From Bacteroidales bacterium (lineage in GTDB: Bacteria > Bacteroidota > Bacteroidia > Bacteroidales > UBA932): a DNA stretch of 40,814 nt. The position numbers and the translations under genes were made by a program. The first letter of the stretch is position 1, and each line of letters starts with the position of its first letter. The notes below the pieces were generated by a model. It saw only the letters and a program-made list of their open reading frames with translations. It was not told the DNA's origin and did not search any database. Where the stretch lies: contig JAFYZX010000082.1 in the NCBI GenBank assembly GCA_017548505.1, positions 1 to 40,814 on the forward strand, written 5' to 3'. Below are positions 14,697 through 22,485 of the stretch, one piece after another.

Positions 14697-15722
14697 ATGG
14701 CAGAGGGAAAAACCAAACGGTTTTCCGCAAAATATATAATCCAATATGTCCTGATGCTGGCGCTGGCTGTGGTGCTGCTGTATTTCAGTTTCCGCAAAAT
14801 CAGCTGGGGAGAATTTGTAGACGGACTGGTTTCCTGCCGCTGGGGATGGATTGCGGCCGCCGTGGCAATGGGCTTCTTCGAGTACCTTATCCGCGGAGCA
14901 AGATGGAAAATGCTCCTTGGCCAGATCGACCCGGAATCTTCCGTATGGGCCTCGTACCACGGTGTTACCATCGGTAACCTCGCTAACTTCGCCTTCCCGA
15001 GAATCGGAGAGATAGCACGCTGCGGTGTGGTCAGCACCCTCAAGAAAAACACCACGTTCGAGGGCGCAATCGGAACCGTTGTGGCGGAAAGAGCCTGGGA
15101 CCTGTTCTGCCTGATTATGATTGGCGTAATCTTCGCTGTTCTGTGCTGGAACGAGTTCGGAGACTTTTTCTCCAAGCAGATGATTGACCCGGCTTCGGGA
15201 AATTTCACGGCTTCATCGCTGAGGCTTTTCTTCATAATCATCGGGGCCGTTATCCTGCTGGCCATTCTGGTTTTTGCCTTCAGGAAAAGAATCTCAAAGA
15301 CTAAGGCCGGGGCCAAAATCATAGGCTTCCTTTCCAATCTGTGGCAGGGAATCAAGGCCGCTTTCAAGATGAAGCACAAGTGGCTGTTCTTCCTCTACAC
15401 CATACTTCTGTGGGGCAGTTTCTATGCTACGAGTTATTTTACGATTGAAGCGTTCCCTGTTCTTGACGGGTTGGGATGGAAAGATGCCTTGTTCCTGATG
15501 GTTGTGGGCAGTTTCGGCTGGGTTATTCCTGTACAGGGAGGTATCGGAGCCTTCCATTTCATCATAGCCCTTGCCGCTTCCCAGGTATATGCAGTTTCCT
15601 GGAACGACGGAGTTGTATTCGCCACCATCAGCCACGAGTCCCAGGCGCTTTCAATGATTCTGTGCGGAGTGATTTCCCTGATTTACTACGCCCTGTATAA
15701 AAGAAAACACGCCAGACAATGA
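14697..15722 (+). CDS. Flippase-like membrane protein (LPG synthase TM-region/UPF0104 family)
   Basis: The 341-residue product has seven to eight predicted membrane helices, among them residues 12-32 (IIQYVLMLALAVVLLYFSF), 50-68 and 174-196 (LRLFFIIIGAVILLAILVFAF). It carries the family core EYLIRGARWKMLL and a GNLANFAFPRIGEIARCGVVS loop, followed near residue 126 by VVAERAWDLFCLI. This fold is shared with the flippase domain of MprF and with archaeal AglD. A role in moving or modifying a lipid-linked substrate in the inner membrane is plausible, but the substrate is unknown. Its last codon overlaps the start of the next gene by 4 bases (ATGA), so it is translationally coupled to the CBM20-GH77 protein. 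Confidence 0.85.
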   Translation: MAEGKTKRFSAKYIIQYVLMLALAVVLLYFSFRKISWGEFVDGLVSCRWGWIAAAVAMGFFEYLIRGARWKMLLGQIDPESSVWASYHGVTIGNLANFAFPRIGEIARCGVVSTLKKNTTFEGAIGTVVAERAWDLFCLIMIGVIFAVLCWNEFGDFFSKQMIDPASGNFTASSLRLFFIIIGAVILLAILVFAFRKRISKTKAGAKIIGFLSNLWQGIKAAFKMKHKWLFFLYTILLWGSFYATSYFTIEAFPVLDGLGWKDALFLMVVGSFGWVIPVQGGIGAFHFIIALAASQVYAVSWNDGVVFATISHESQALSMILCGVISLIYYALYKRKHARQ

Positions 15723-17902
15723 TCATATACTTCAGAGTCAGAGTAGATACCCTGCCGGGTGAAGAGGTCTATATCACCGGATCCTCTCCCCTTTTAGGCA
15801 AGTACTATCCCGACAACGCCTTCAAGATGAAGGCTGCGGGCAAGAACCCAAAGGGAGAAACCGTATGGGAAGCAAGGCTCCTGTTCGACTCCCTGAAAGA
15901 GAGAGTGTTGCGATACAAATATTTTGTAAAGCGGACAGACGGGACCCTTAGATATGAGGTGGGAGGAGGACGAAGAGTGGCCCTGAATTCCGCCACGGCC
16001 AGAATCGAGAGCATAGACCACTGGCAGGAATACACCGAGGAGGCTCCGTTCCTTACAGATCCGTTTGCCCACGTGTTCTACGGGACCAACTACAGCCCAT
16101 ACACTCCAACCCACAAGAAGAGTCACGAGCTTATAATCCGCGCAGTTGTCCCGAACGTTCCGGCAGACTGCCGCATAGTTATCTGCGGAGAGGGAAAGAC
16201 CCTGGGAAACTGGAGGCCTGAAGACGGAGTGAAAATGGCCCGCCTGAAAGGTCTGAAATGGATAGCAAGCTTTGAGGCGGAGGGTTGCGGCGGCCAGGAG
16301 TGGAAATACCGTCTGGCTATGGTCAACGACAAGACAGGCGTATCTGTATTTGAAGAACTTCCGGCCGATTCCGAAAGGCATCTGCTGGTTCCGGAAATAA
16401 AGAAGAACGAAACGGTAATCATCGAACACTCTCAGGTTAAATTCCCTCCGGTGCAGAAGAAGTTTGCGGGCTGCTGCGTGCCTCTGTTTTCTCTCCGCGA
16501 CGAAAACCCCGACGGATGCGGAACAATAGAGAATCTGAAGGCCCTTGCAGACTGGGCGCAGAAAACGGGACTGAGGGTTCTGGAAATTCTTCCTGTCAAC
16601 GATACAACACAAACTTTTACCGGAAGGGATTCCTCTCCTTACAAGTGCATCACATCCCTGGGCATAAACCCGATGTTCGTGAGCCTGAATTCCCTCGGAG
16701 CTCTTTCGGATTCCCGCAAGGGAAAGGATGCCGCAAGGGAAATGAAATCGCTGAGCAGAAGGGCCTCTGTAGACTGGGAAGACCTCTACGCTTTCAAGAT
16801 GAAGTACCTGGAAGATCTCTTCGTCCAGAACGGAAAAACAGACGAGGCCCATCCGGATTTCTACAAGTTCATGAACGAGCACAAGGACTGGCTTTGCGGC
16901 TACGCCCTGTTCTGCTCCCTGAGAGACTTTTACAAGACCGCCGATTTCTCCCGGTGGGGGGCGTTCAGCACATATTCAGAGGATATTGCAGTAGCGTTTG
17001 GCGGAAAGGTTCTTTCCAAGACATACGTTGCAGCCCACAAGGTTCTTTCCAGGTTTGAAGAGGACGATATCCGGAAAATCCACTTCCGCACTCAGTTCTA
17101 TATCTGGATCCAGTACCATCTGTTCCGCCAGCTTTCAGAGGCAATTTCATACGCCCATTCAAAGGGAATCGCCCTCAAGGGAGAGCTTCAGATGAGAGTG
17201 GTTCCGCATAGCGTGGACTGCTGGAAATTCCCTCATCTTTTCAGCGGCGTGGACAAGGACGGCTTTGCCGCCTTCAACTGGGAAGGCCTGGCAAAGGAAA
17301 ACTTCATGTGGTGGAAAAAGAGAATCAGGGTAATGAGTTCCTATCTGGATATTTTCAGCATCCCGTCCGATGACATCTGCACAAAGAAAGACCTCCCGGT
17401 TTACGATAAAATGATTCCGCAGATAGTAGCCGCTTCCAACATGATGGTTTGGGGAGACGGATGGGAGAGCCTCAGGATATTGCCACACGCCATCGCGGAG
17501 AAAGAAGAGGAAGCCCCATCTTACCTCAGCACCATATATACCTCATCTTCAGACGGAAGGACTCTTCGCACCTGGCTTGGGGAAAGGCTTCAGACAATTT
17601 CCTTCAAGTCCGAAGACAAGAAGAAAACCTTCTACGATTCCACCAGGGAAGAGTGCCTTGAGGAGATGAAAAAGGCTCTCGGGAAGGACAGCATGTTCGC
17701 GATGGTTACCTTCCAGGACTGGCTGAGCCTAGACTCCAAGACCCGCACCCGCTTCCCTTATTCCGAGAGGATCAACGATCCCGACGACAAGGACCACGTC
17801 TGGAAATACCGCTGCCACATAACGATGGAGAGCCTGATGAAATCAGACTCTCTCAACTCTGTCATATATCAGATTCTCAGCGATTCCAACCGCTTGGGAT
17901 AA
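15719..17902 (+). CDS. CBM20-CBM20-GH77 4-alpha-glucanotransferase-like protein, active site lost
   Basis: The 727-residue product has two starch-binding CBM20 domains (about 1-115 and 135-240) and a GH77 region (about 245-720), the order found in plant DPE2 and the longer Bacteroidetes MalQ. The GH77 start (LEILPVNDTT...SSPYKCITSLGINPMF), the SVDCW/NWEGLAKENFMWWKKR block (498-535) and the C-terminal FQDWLSLD...ERINDP...WKYRCHITMESL block are well kept. The stretch that should read YRIDHILGFFRIW reads YLDIFSIPSDD (542-552), so the Arg and the nucleophile Asp are gone. About 170 residues present in DPE2-type enzymes are missing after it. The acid/base motif GEDLG reads GDGWE (579-583). Only the third Asp (612) remains, in SSSDGRTLR. 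The frame is intact, so this looks like a glucan-binding pseudoenzyme rather than a decayed gene. Comparison is from memory of the family. Confidence 0.85.
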   Translation: MIIYFRVRVDTLPGEEVYITGSSPLLGKYYPDNAFKMKAAGKNPKGETVWEARLLFDSLKERVLRYKYFVKRTDGTLRYEVGGGRRVALNSATARIESIDHWQEYTEEAPFLTDPFAHVFYGTNYSPYTPTHKKSHELIIRAVVPNVPADCRIVICGEGKTLGNWRPEDGVKMARLKGLKWIASFEAEGCGGQEWKYRLAMVNDKTGVSVFEELPADSERHLLVPEIKKNETVIIEHSQVKFPPVQKKFAGCCVPLFSLRDENPDGCGTIENLKALADWAQKTGLRVLEILPVNDTTQTFTGRDSSPYKCITSLGINPMFVSLNSLGALSDSRKGKDAAREMKSLSRRASVDWEDLYAFKMKYLEDLFVQNGKTDEAHPDFYKFMNEHKDWLCGYALFCSLRDFYKTADFSRWGAFSTYSEDIAVAFGGKVLSKTYVAAHKVLSRFEEDDIRKIHFRTQFYIWIQYHLFRQLSEAISYAHSKGIALKGELQMRVVPHSVDCWKFPHLFSGVDKDGFAAFNWEGLAKENFMWWKKRIRVMSSYLDIFSIPSDDICTKKDLPVYDKMIPQIVAASNMMVWGDGWESLRILPHAIAEKEEEAPSYLSTIYTSSSDGRTLRTWLGERLQTISFKSEDKKKTFYDSTREECLEEMKKALGKDSMFAMVTFQDWLSLDSKTRTRFPYSERINDPDDKDHVWKYRCHITMESLMKSDSLNSVIYQILSDSNRLG

Positions 17903-17903
17903 T

Positions 17904-18683
17904 CTACTTGGACGCGGCATATTCTCCGGCCATTTTAACCAGATGCTGGAAAATCGGCAGGAATGCCTTCTTTCCGGAATACACGAATCCTTCCGGATGG
18001 AACTGCACGCCGAAAAACTTTCCGTCCGGGCTCTCGATGGCTTCTATTATTCCGTCCGGTGCTTTTGCCGTAACCTTGAAGCAAGATGCCACCTTGCCGC
18101 AGGCCTGATGGTGGAAAGAGTTCACTGCAACCTCTTTTTCACCGAGAAGCCGCGCCATCAGGGAGCCTTTCTCGATTGTTATAGTATGGCTGCCGTATGA
18201 GCGGGGTCCCGTCTGGCGGTGCTGGATTGCATCCGGAACTTCAGACGGAATGTCCTGGATAAGGTCTCCTCCCATCGCGATGTTAAGGCACTGGATTCCA
18301 CGGCAGATTCCAAGAATCGGAATACCCTTTAAAACAGCCTTTCTTATAAGTGTTAGGTCGTAGGTATCCCTTTCAGGCACCACCGTTCCAAGGAACGGGC
18401 TCGGCTCCTGCCCGAACAGAAGAGGACTCACATCTTCTCCTCCTGTCATAAGCAGACCGTCTATCTTGTCAAGATACTCGTCTATCTCTGCTTCGGAAGT
18501 TGTCAGTGGAATTATAAACGGAATGCCTCCGGCTTTCCTTACGCTGACAATGTATGTCATTCCCGCTTCAACTGTGGATCCGTCTATGGAGCAGGACACT
18601 CCGATAACCGGTTTCTGCTGGGCACTGACTCCCAGTGGAACAAGCAGCATCAAAACCGCTGCCGCAAAAAAGAATCTTTTCAT
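17904..18683 (-). CDS. Exported class I glutamine amidotransferase-like peptidase (C26, gamma-glutamyl hydrolase/PuuD-like)
   Basis: The 259-residue product has a signal peptide (MKRFFFAAAVLMLLVPLGVSAQ) followed by a complete C26 domain. It has the GGEDVSPLLFG segment, the nucleophile elbow GICRGIQCLNIAMGGDLIQD with Cys127, and the His229/Glu231 pair in VQFHPEGF. The family hydrolyses gamma-glutamyl bonds (gamma-glutamyl-GABA, folate polyglutamates). Export to the periplasm suggests a gamma-glutamyl peptide or wall-derived substrate, which is inference. The gene follows the serine hydrolase gene by 15 bases and is convergent, one base between stops, with the GH77-like gene. Confidence 0.88.
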   Translation of the reverse strand: MKRFFFAAAVLMLLVPLGVSAQQKPVIGVSCSIDGSTVEAGMTYIVSVRKAGGIPFIIPLTTSEAEIDEYLDKIDGLLMTGGEDVSPLLFGQEPSPFLGTVVPERDTYDLTLIRKAVLKGIPILGICRGIQCLNIAMGGDLIQDIPSEVPDAIQHRQTGPRSYGSHTITIEKGSLMARLLGEKEVAVNSFHHQACGKVASCFKVTAKAPDGIIEAIESPDGKFFGVQFHPEGFVYSGKKAFLPIFQHLVKMAGEYAASK

Positions 18684-18698
18684 ATCTGTCTGTGTTTT

Positions 18699-20351
18699 TT
18701 ATTTCTTCGTCCATCCGCCAAAGGCCTTCTCCTCGCCCTCTCCAAACTCCTGGTCAAAGCCGGTAACCTTGCCGTTATCCATATTGAAAGTCAGCTCAAA
18801 GCCGTGTCCGTCGCTGCGGAAAACGTATGTTGTCCCGCTCTTGTGCTTGAGCTCTTTCTTCCACTCTTTCTTTCCGGCAAACTTGGCCGGGAACCTATAG
18901 AGTTTTCCTTTCTCATAGGTTATGATTATATCTCCGAAAGGAGCCTCCTTAGCATACGTTCCGGCAAATATGCTCTTGTCCGCAACTTCAGGGAAAATAT
19001 CAGGCTTTGGCTTTGCCTTTTGCTCGGCGATGGCCTTGTCTCTGTAGGATGTGTAGTCTTTCCAGTATTCTGCGCTGTAATCGCGGAGAGGTTCCTTCTC
19101 TCCCCTTACAAGGTCTATAACCCTTCTCATTATCGCATAGCGTGGATTTGCCCCAACCTCGCAGTTAAGCAGCACGCAGCCTGCCAGTTTCAGTTCAGGA
19201 ACAAAGTAGCAGATGGCGGTAACTCCCCAGGAGGTTCCTGTGTGGAAATACAGTTTGTACCTATTGTTCTGCTCTATGAACCAGCACATTCCGTAAAGGC
19301 GCATCATCGTGGAGTCCTGGCTTGTCACGGTATATCCCCTGTGCAGAGGAAGCATCGCCTTCCTTGGCATAATGAACGTTGTGTCCACAACATTCCCTTC
19401 CGCATCGCGGTTGACAACATAGCCGTTATTGCAGTGGAACTGCGCGTACTTGATCAGGTCTTCAACAGTTGAGCAGAGGCTTCCGGCCGGGCCGATTACT
19501 GTCAGCCAGTTAAGGGCCTGCTCATCTCCGTACAGAGGAAGAACCGTTGCTTTTCCGTCTCCGGAATATGTATAGTCGTGAGGTGTTACCACATCCTTGG
19601 CTGCGGCAAATCCGTCCGCGTTCATTGTGGATGATGTCATTCCCAGAGGCTTGAACACTCTTTCACGGATGTTTTCCTCCCAGCTTTTTCCCGTGTATTT
19701 CTCTATGAGCTTGGAGCATACCACAAACGTTATGTTATTGTAGTCATAGCCAGAGCGGAAACTGAATCCAGGCTTCAGTAGGCCGAGCATGGTGTAGGTC
19801 TCGTCCCTGTCATAGCCCAGGTTTCCGAAGTAAGTTCCGGCCTCGTTTACAAGTCCGGTGGAGTGCAGAAGGGCGTCCCTAACCAGCATGTTGTTCGTCA
19901 CATAATCGTCTCCCGGGAACATCCTGAAATCCGGCAGCAGGTTCTTTACGGTATCTGTCCATTTGAACTTCCCCTCGTTAACCAGCTGCGCCATAACAGT
20001 TGCCGTAAACGACTTTGACACAGATGCTATCTGGAAAAGTGAAGACGTGTTTACCGGATCTCCAGGATTGTTAACCACAGGCTTCACTCCGGCCTGCGCA
20101 AACTTGCATTCGTCATATTTCACTCCTGCAAAACCGACACCGTCTGCCGGACGGAGCTCCTTCACTCCGTAAGCCTTCATGAACACTACCTTGTTGTCCA
20201 CGGAAATCGCAACAGCCGCACCCGGCAATTGCCAGGTGTCCATCACCTGGACAACATAATCGTCAACCTTCTTTGCAAAATCAGAATCCTGTGCGGAAAG
20301 CGGAGCCAGAAGGCCCAGCATCATCGCCGAGAAAAGAAATAAGCGTTTCAT
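18699..20351 (-). CDS. Exported serine hydrolase, beta-lactamase/class C PBP family
   Basis: The 550-residue product has a signal peptide (MKRLFLFSAMMLGLLAPLSAQ) and a class C beta-lactamase-like domain (about 25-420). The S-x-x-K motif is S110-V-S-K113, the Y-x-N motif is Y204-N-N206, and the third motif is H-T-G in YFHTGTSWG. A C-terminal beta-rich region (about 460-550, TYEKGKLYRFPAKF...) resembles the DUF3471-type domain often appended to these proteins. Relatives include D-aminopeptidases, esterases and carboxypeptidases, so true beta-lactam hydrolysis should not be assumed. It probably acts in the periplasm together with the peptidase C26 encoded 15 bases downstream. Confidence 0.88.
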   Translation of the reverse strand: MKRLFLFSAMMLGLLAPLSAQDSDFAKKVDDYVVQVMDTWQLPGAAVAISVDNKVVFMKAYGVKELRPADGVGFAGVKYDECKFAQAGVKPVVNNPGDPVNTSSLFQIASVSKSFTATVMAQLVNEGKFKWTDTVKNLLPDFRMFPGDDYVTNNMLVRDALLHSTGLVNEAGTYFGNLGYDRDETYTMLGLLKPGFSFRSGYDYNNITFVVCSKLIEKYTGKSWEENIRERVFKPLGMTSSTMNADGFAAAKDVVTPHDYTYSGDGKATVLPLYGDEQALNWLTVIGPAGSLCSTVEDLIKYAQFHCNNGYVVNRDAEGNVVDTTFIMPRKAMLPLHRGYTVTSQDSTMMRLYGMCWFIEQNNRYKLYFHTGTSWGVTAICYFVPELKLAGCVLLNCEVGANPRYAIMRRVIDLVRGEKEPLRDYSAEYWKDYTSYRDKAIAEQKAKPKPDIFPEVADKSIFAGTYAKEAPFGDIIITYEKGKLYRFPAKFAGKKEWKKELKHKSGTTYVFRSDGHGFELTFNMDNGKVTGFDQEFGEGEEKAFGGWTKK

Positions 20352-20375
20352 AAGAATAAAAATGAATCCTTCTTA

Positions 20376-20406
20376 CAAATATAACCTTTTGGTTGTATCT
20401 TTGAAA
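20376..20406. promoter_or_regulatory. Divergent overlapping promoters of the serine hydrolase gene (-) and radA (+)
   Basis: On the minus strand TATATTTG (20376-20383) is preceded by TTTC (20403-20406) with exactly 19 bases between, close to the consensus TTTG-N19-TAnnTTTG. On the plus strand TATCTTTG (20396-20403) is a -7 element for radA, 28 bases upstream of its ATG. The two promoters interleave within 31 bases, so they cannot be occupied together. Confidence 0.6.
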
Positions 20407-20431
20407 CACAAATCATAAAGAAGGGAAGATT

Positions 20432-21808
20432 ATGGCAAAGGTCAAGAAAGCGTTTTTCTGCAATAATTGCGGTTACGAGAGCCCGAAATGGATGGGTCAG
20501 TGCCCTTCCTGCGGGCAGTGGAACACTATGGTGGAGGAGGTTGTAAACCGCTCTGAAGGAGGCTCGTCCAAGAGCTACGCAGCTCCGGGAGTTAACGCAA
20601 AGCCACAAAGGCTCAGCGATATAGATGCCAGTGGCAACGAGGAAAGGATTTCCTTCGGAAGCCTCGGGGAACTGGACAGGATTCTGGGCGGGGGAATGGT
20701 GAAGGGCTCGCTGGTGCTGATTGGCGGAGAGCCTGGAATCGGAAAATCCACGCTCAGCCTGCAGATTCCGCTTTCAAACCCGAATCTCAGAACGCTTTAT
20801 GTTTCAGGCGAGGAGAGTGCAAGGCAGATCAAGATGAGGGCGGAAAGGCTTGGCGGCATCCACGATGGCTGCTACATCCTTCCTGAAACTTCCCTTGACA
20901 ACATCCTTGAGCAGGCAAAGGCCATCAAGCCTGAACTTGTTATCATAGACTCCATCCAGACCATTTTCTCAACGGTTGTGGAATCTTCGGCCGGAAGCGT
21001 TTCACAGGTTAAGGAATGTGCGGTATCCCTTCTTCGCTATGCAAAGGAGACAAACACCCCGGTAATCATCATCGGCCACATTACCAAGGACGGAACCATC
21101 GCCGGTCCTAAAGTGCTGGAACACATTGTGGATGTGGTGCTTCAGTTTGAAGGCGACACAAGGCATTCTTTCCGTATCCTAAGAAGCATCAAGAACCGCT
21201 TCGGGGCATCTTCCGAACTTGCCGTGTATGAGATGACCGGAACCGGCCTCAGAGAAGTCCTCAACCCTAGCGAGATGTTCATTTCCTCCCACGAGGAATC
21301 CTTGAGCGGAAGCGCCGTTGCCGCAATGCTGGATGGAACCCGCCCGTTCCTTATCGAGGTGCAGGCCCTTGTCTCAACCGCCGCCTACGGAACTCCTCAG
21401 CGATCCGCCACCGGCTTTGATGTAAGAAGGCTCAACATGCTTCTTGCCGTTCTGGAAAAGAGAGTGGGCTTCAAGATCGGGGCAAAGGACGTGTTCCTTA
21501 ACATCGCCGGAGGAATTAAGGTGGCGGATCCGGCCTGCGACCTTGCAATCATTATGAGCATCCTGTCCTCCAACTTCGATGTGGCTGTCAGCCAGAAATA
21601 TACCTTCGCTGCAGAGGTCGGCCTGTCCGGAGAAATCCGCCCAGTCTCACAGATAGAAAGGCGCATCGCCGAAGCTGAAAAACTCGGCTTCGAGAGAATC
21701 TACATCTCCTCCTACAGCCAGAAAGAAGAAAAGCAGCACAGGAAGATCAAGGTCATCCGTGCCGCTTCAATTCCCCAGATCGTAAGGGATATCTTCCAGG
21801 AACAGTAA
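20432..21808 (+). CDS. radA: DNA repair protein RadA
   Basis: RadA is a RecA-like ATPase that promotes branch migration in recombinational repair. The 458-residue product has all expected parts: a four-Cys zinc finger (CNNCGYESPKWMGQCPSCGQW, residues 10-30), Walker A GGEPGIGKST (about 98-107), Walker B in LVIIDSIQTIFS, the RadA-specific K-N-R-F-G motif (in RSIKNRFGASSEL), and a C-terminal Lon-like domain with DVFLNIAGGIKVADPACDLAI and LSGEIRPV. The length is standard. It is divergent from the serine hydrolase gene and convergent with the lipoprotein gene (6 bases between stops). Confidence 0.97.
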   Translation: MAKVKKAFFCNNCGYESPKWMGQCPSCGQWNTMVEEVVNRSEGGSSKSYAAPGVNAKPQRLSDIDASGNEERISFGSLGELDRILGGGMVKGSLVLIGGEPGIGKSTLSLQIPLSNPNLRTLYVSGEESARQIKMRAERLGGIHDGCYILPETSLDNILEQAKAIKPELVIIDSIQTIFSTVVESSAGSVSQVKECAVSLLRYAKETNTPVIIIGHITKDGTIAGPKVLEHIVDVVLQFEGDTRHSFRILRSIKNRFGASSELAVYEMTGTGLREVLNPSEMFISSHEESLSGSAVAAMLDGTRPFLIEVQALVSTAAYGTPQRSATGFDVRRLNMLLAVLEKRVGFKIGAKDVFLNIAGGIKVADPACDLAIIMSILSSNFDVAVSQKYTFAAEVGLSGEIRPVSQIERRIAEAEKLGFERIYISSYSQKEEKQHRKIKVIRAASIPQIVRDIFQEQ

Positions 21809-21814
21809 AGCCTT

Positions 21815-22426
21815 TTAAGGATTGCTGTACTTGATTACCACAACTATAGGATCGGCTAAAGACCCGTTTGTTATCTTTATTCCATTGATGGATTCGTATG
21901 GCTTGTAGGTAAATGTCGACATCGGCTTTGTATTGCCGCCCGAATATTTATTTGTAGTGTATACACCGCTTTCAATTCTGGAAACAGTGAACTTTACTTT
22001 TATTTCAAACTCTCCCTTCCCGTAAGTTTCCTTGTCTTGCAGAAGAGGCTCAATCTCGTTCTTGTAGAAGTTGTCCCTGAAGATTTGGGCTTTTCTCTGC
22101 TGGCTGGCCACAAACCCGGCATCTGCTTTCTGTATAGTCGCTTCAAAATCTTCTACAGAACATTGGTAATGAGAGCCTCTTTCATTAGCATAGAGGTAAC
22201 CATGACCATAAAACTGTTTGGCATAGTCTTCCAGCAAATTCCCGACCTTTTTAATCAGATCTTTTGGTCCTGCATCAGGAGGACATATCATTTCCGGATA
22301 ATCTACATAACTGAAATCCAGATAATAGTAAAACTCAACCGGCTGTTTTTCCTTTTCGTCTTTGCTGCAGGATGCGGCTAAAAAGAAAGTCGCCAATAAT
22401 GTTAAAAGACAAACGTAACGTTTCAT
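21815..22426 (-). CDS. Hypothetical lipoprotein
   Basis: The 203-residue product starts MKRYVCLLTLLATFFLAASCSKDEK. The lipobox is LAASC, with the modified Cys at residue 20 followed by a Ser/Lys/Asp-rich tether. The mature part begins with an aromatic-rich segment (VEFYYYLDFSYVDYPEM), has a likely helix around 60-115 and ends in beta-type sequence (KFTVSRIESGVYTTNKYSGGN...). I recognise no family. It is probably a surface or periplasmic lipoprotein. A C8/A9 homopolymer lies 43-59 bases upstream of its start. Confidence 0.7.
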   Translation of the reverse strand: MKRYVCLLTLLATFFLAASCSKDEKEKQPVEFYYYLDFSYVDYPEMICPPDAGPKDLIKKVGNLLEDYAKQFYGHGYLYANERGSHYQCSVEDFEATIQKADAGFVASQQRKAQIFRDNFYKNEIEPLLQDKETYGKGEFEIKVKFTVSRIESGVYTTNKYSGGNTKPMSTFTYKPYESINGIKITNGSLADPIVVVIKYSNP

Positions 22427-22468
22427 AACACTATGTTTTAAAATCGTTTCTCTGTAAATTTAGAAAAT

Positions 22469-22485
22469 CCCCCCCCAAAAAAAAA
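22469..22485. repeat. C8-A9 homopolymer tract
   Basis: Eight C residues (22469-22476) followed by nine A residues (22477-22485) fill the gap between the prmC stop and the lipoprotein promoter region. On the coding strand this reads T9 then G8, upstream of a weak TAAATTTA box. Such tracts slip readily during replication. Confidence 0.8.

Noticed and set aside
14619-14960. N-terminal extension of the PfkB kinase frame to 14960
   Set aside because: It overlaps the flippase-like gene and contains both divergent promoter boxes.
18699-20351. Antibiotic-resistance beta-lactamase
   Set aside because: The fold and motifs are present, but size, the extra C-terminal domain and context fit the broad peptidase/esterase branch; no resistance claim can be supported.
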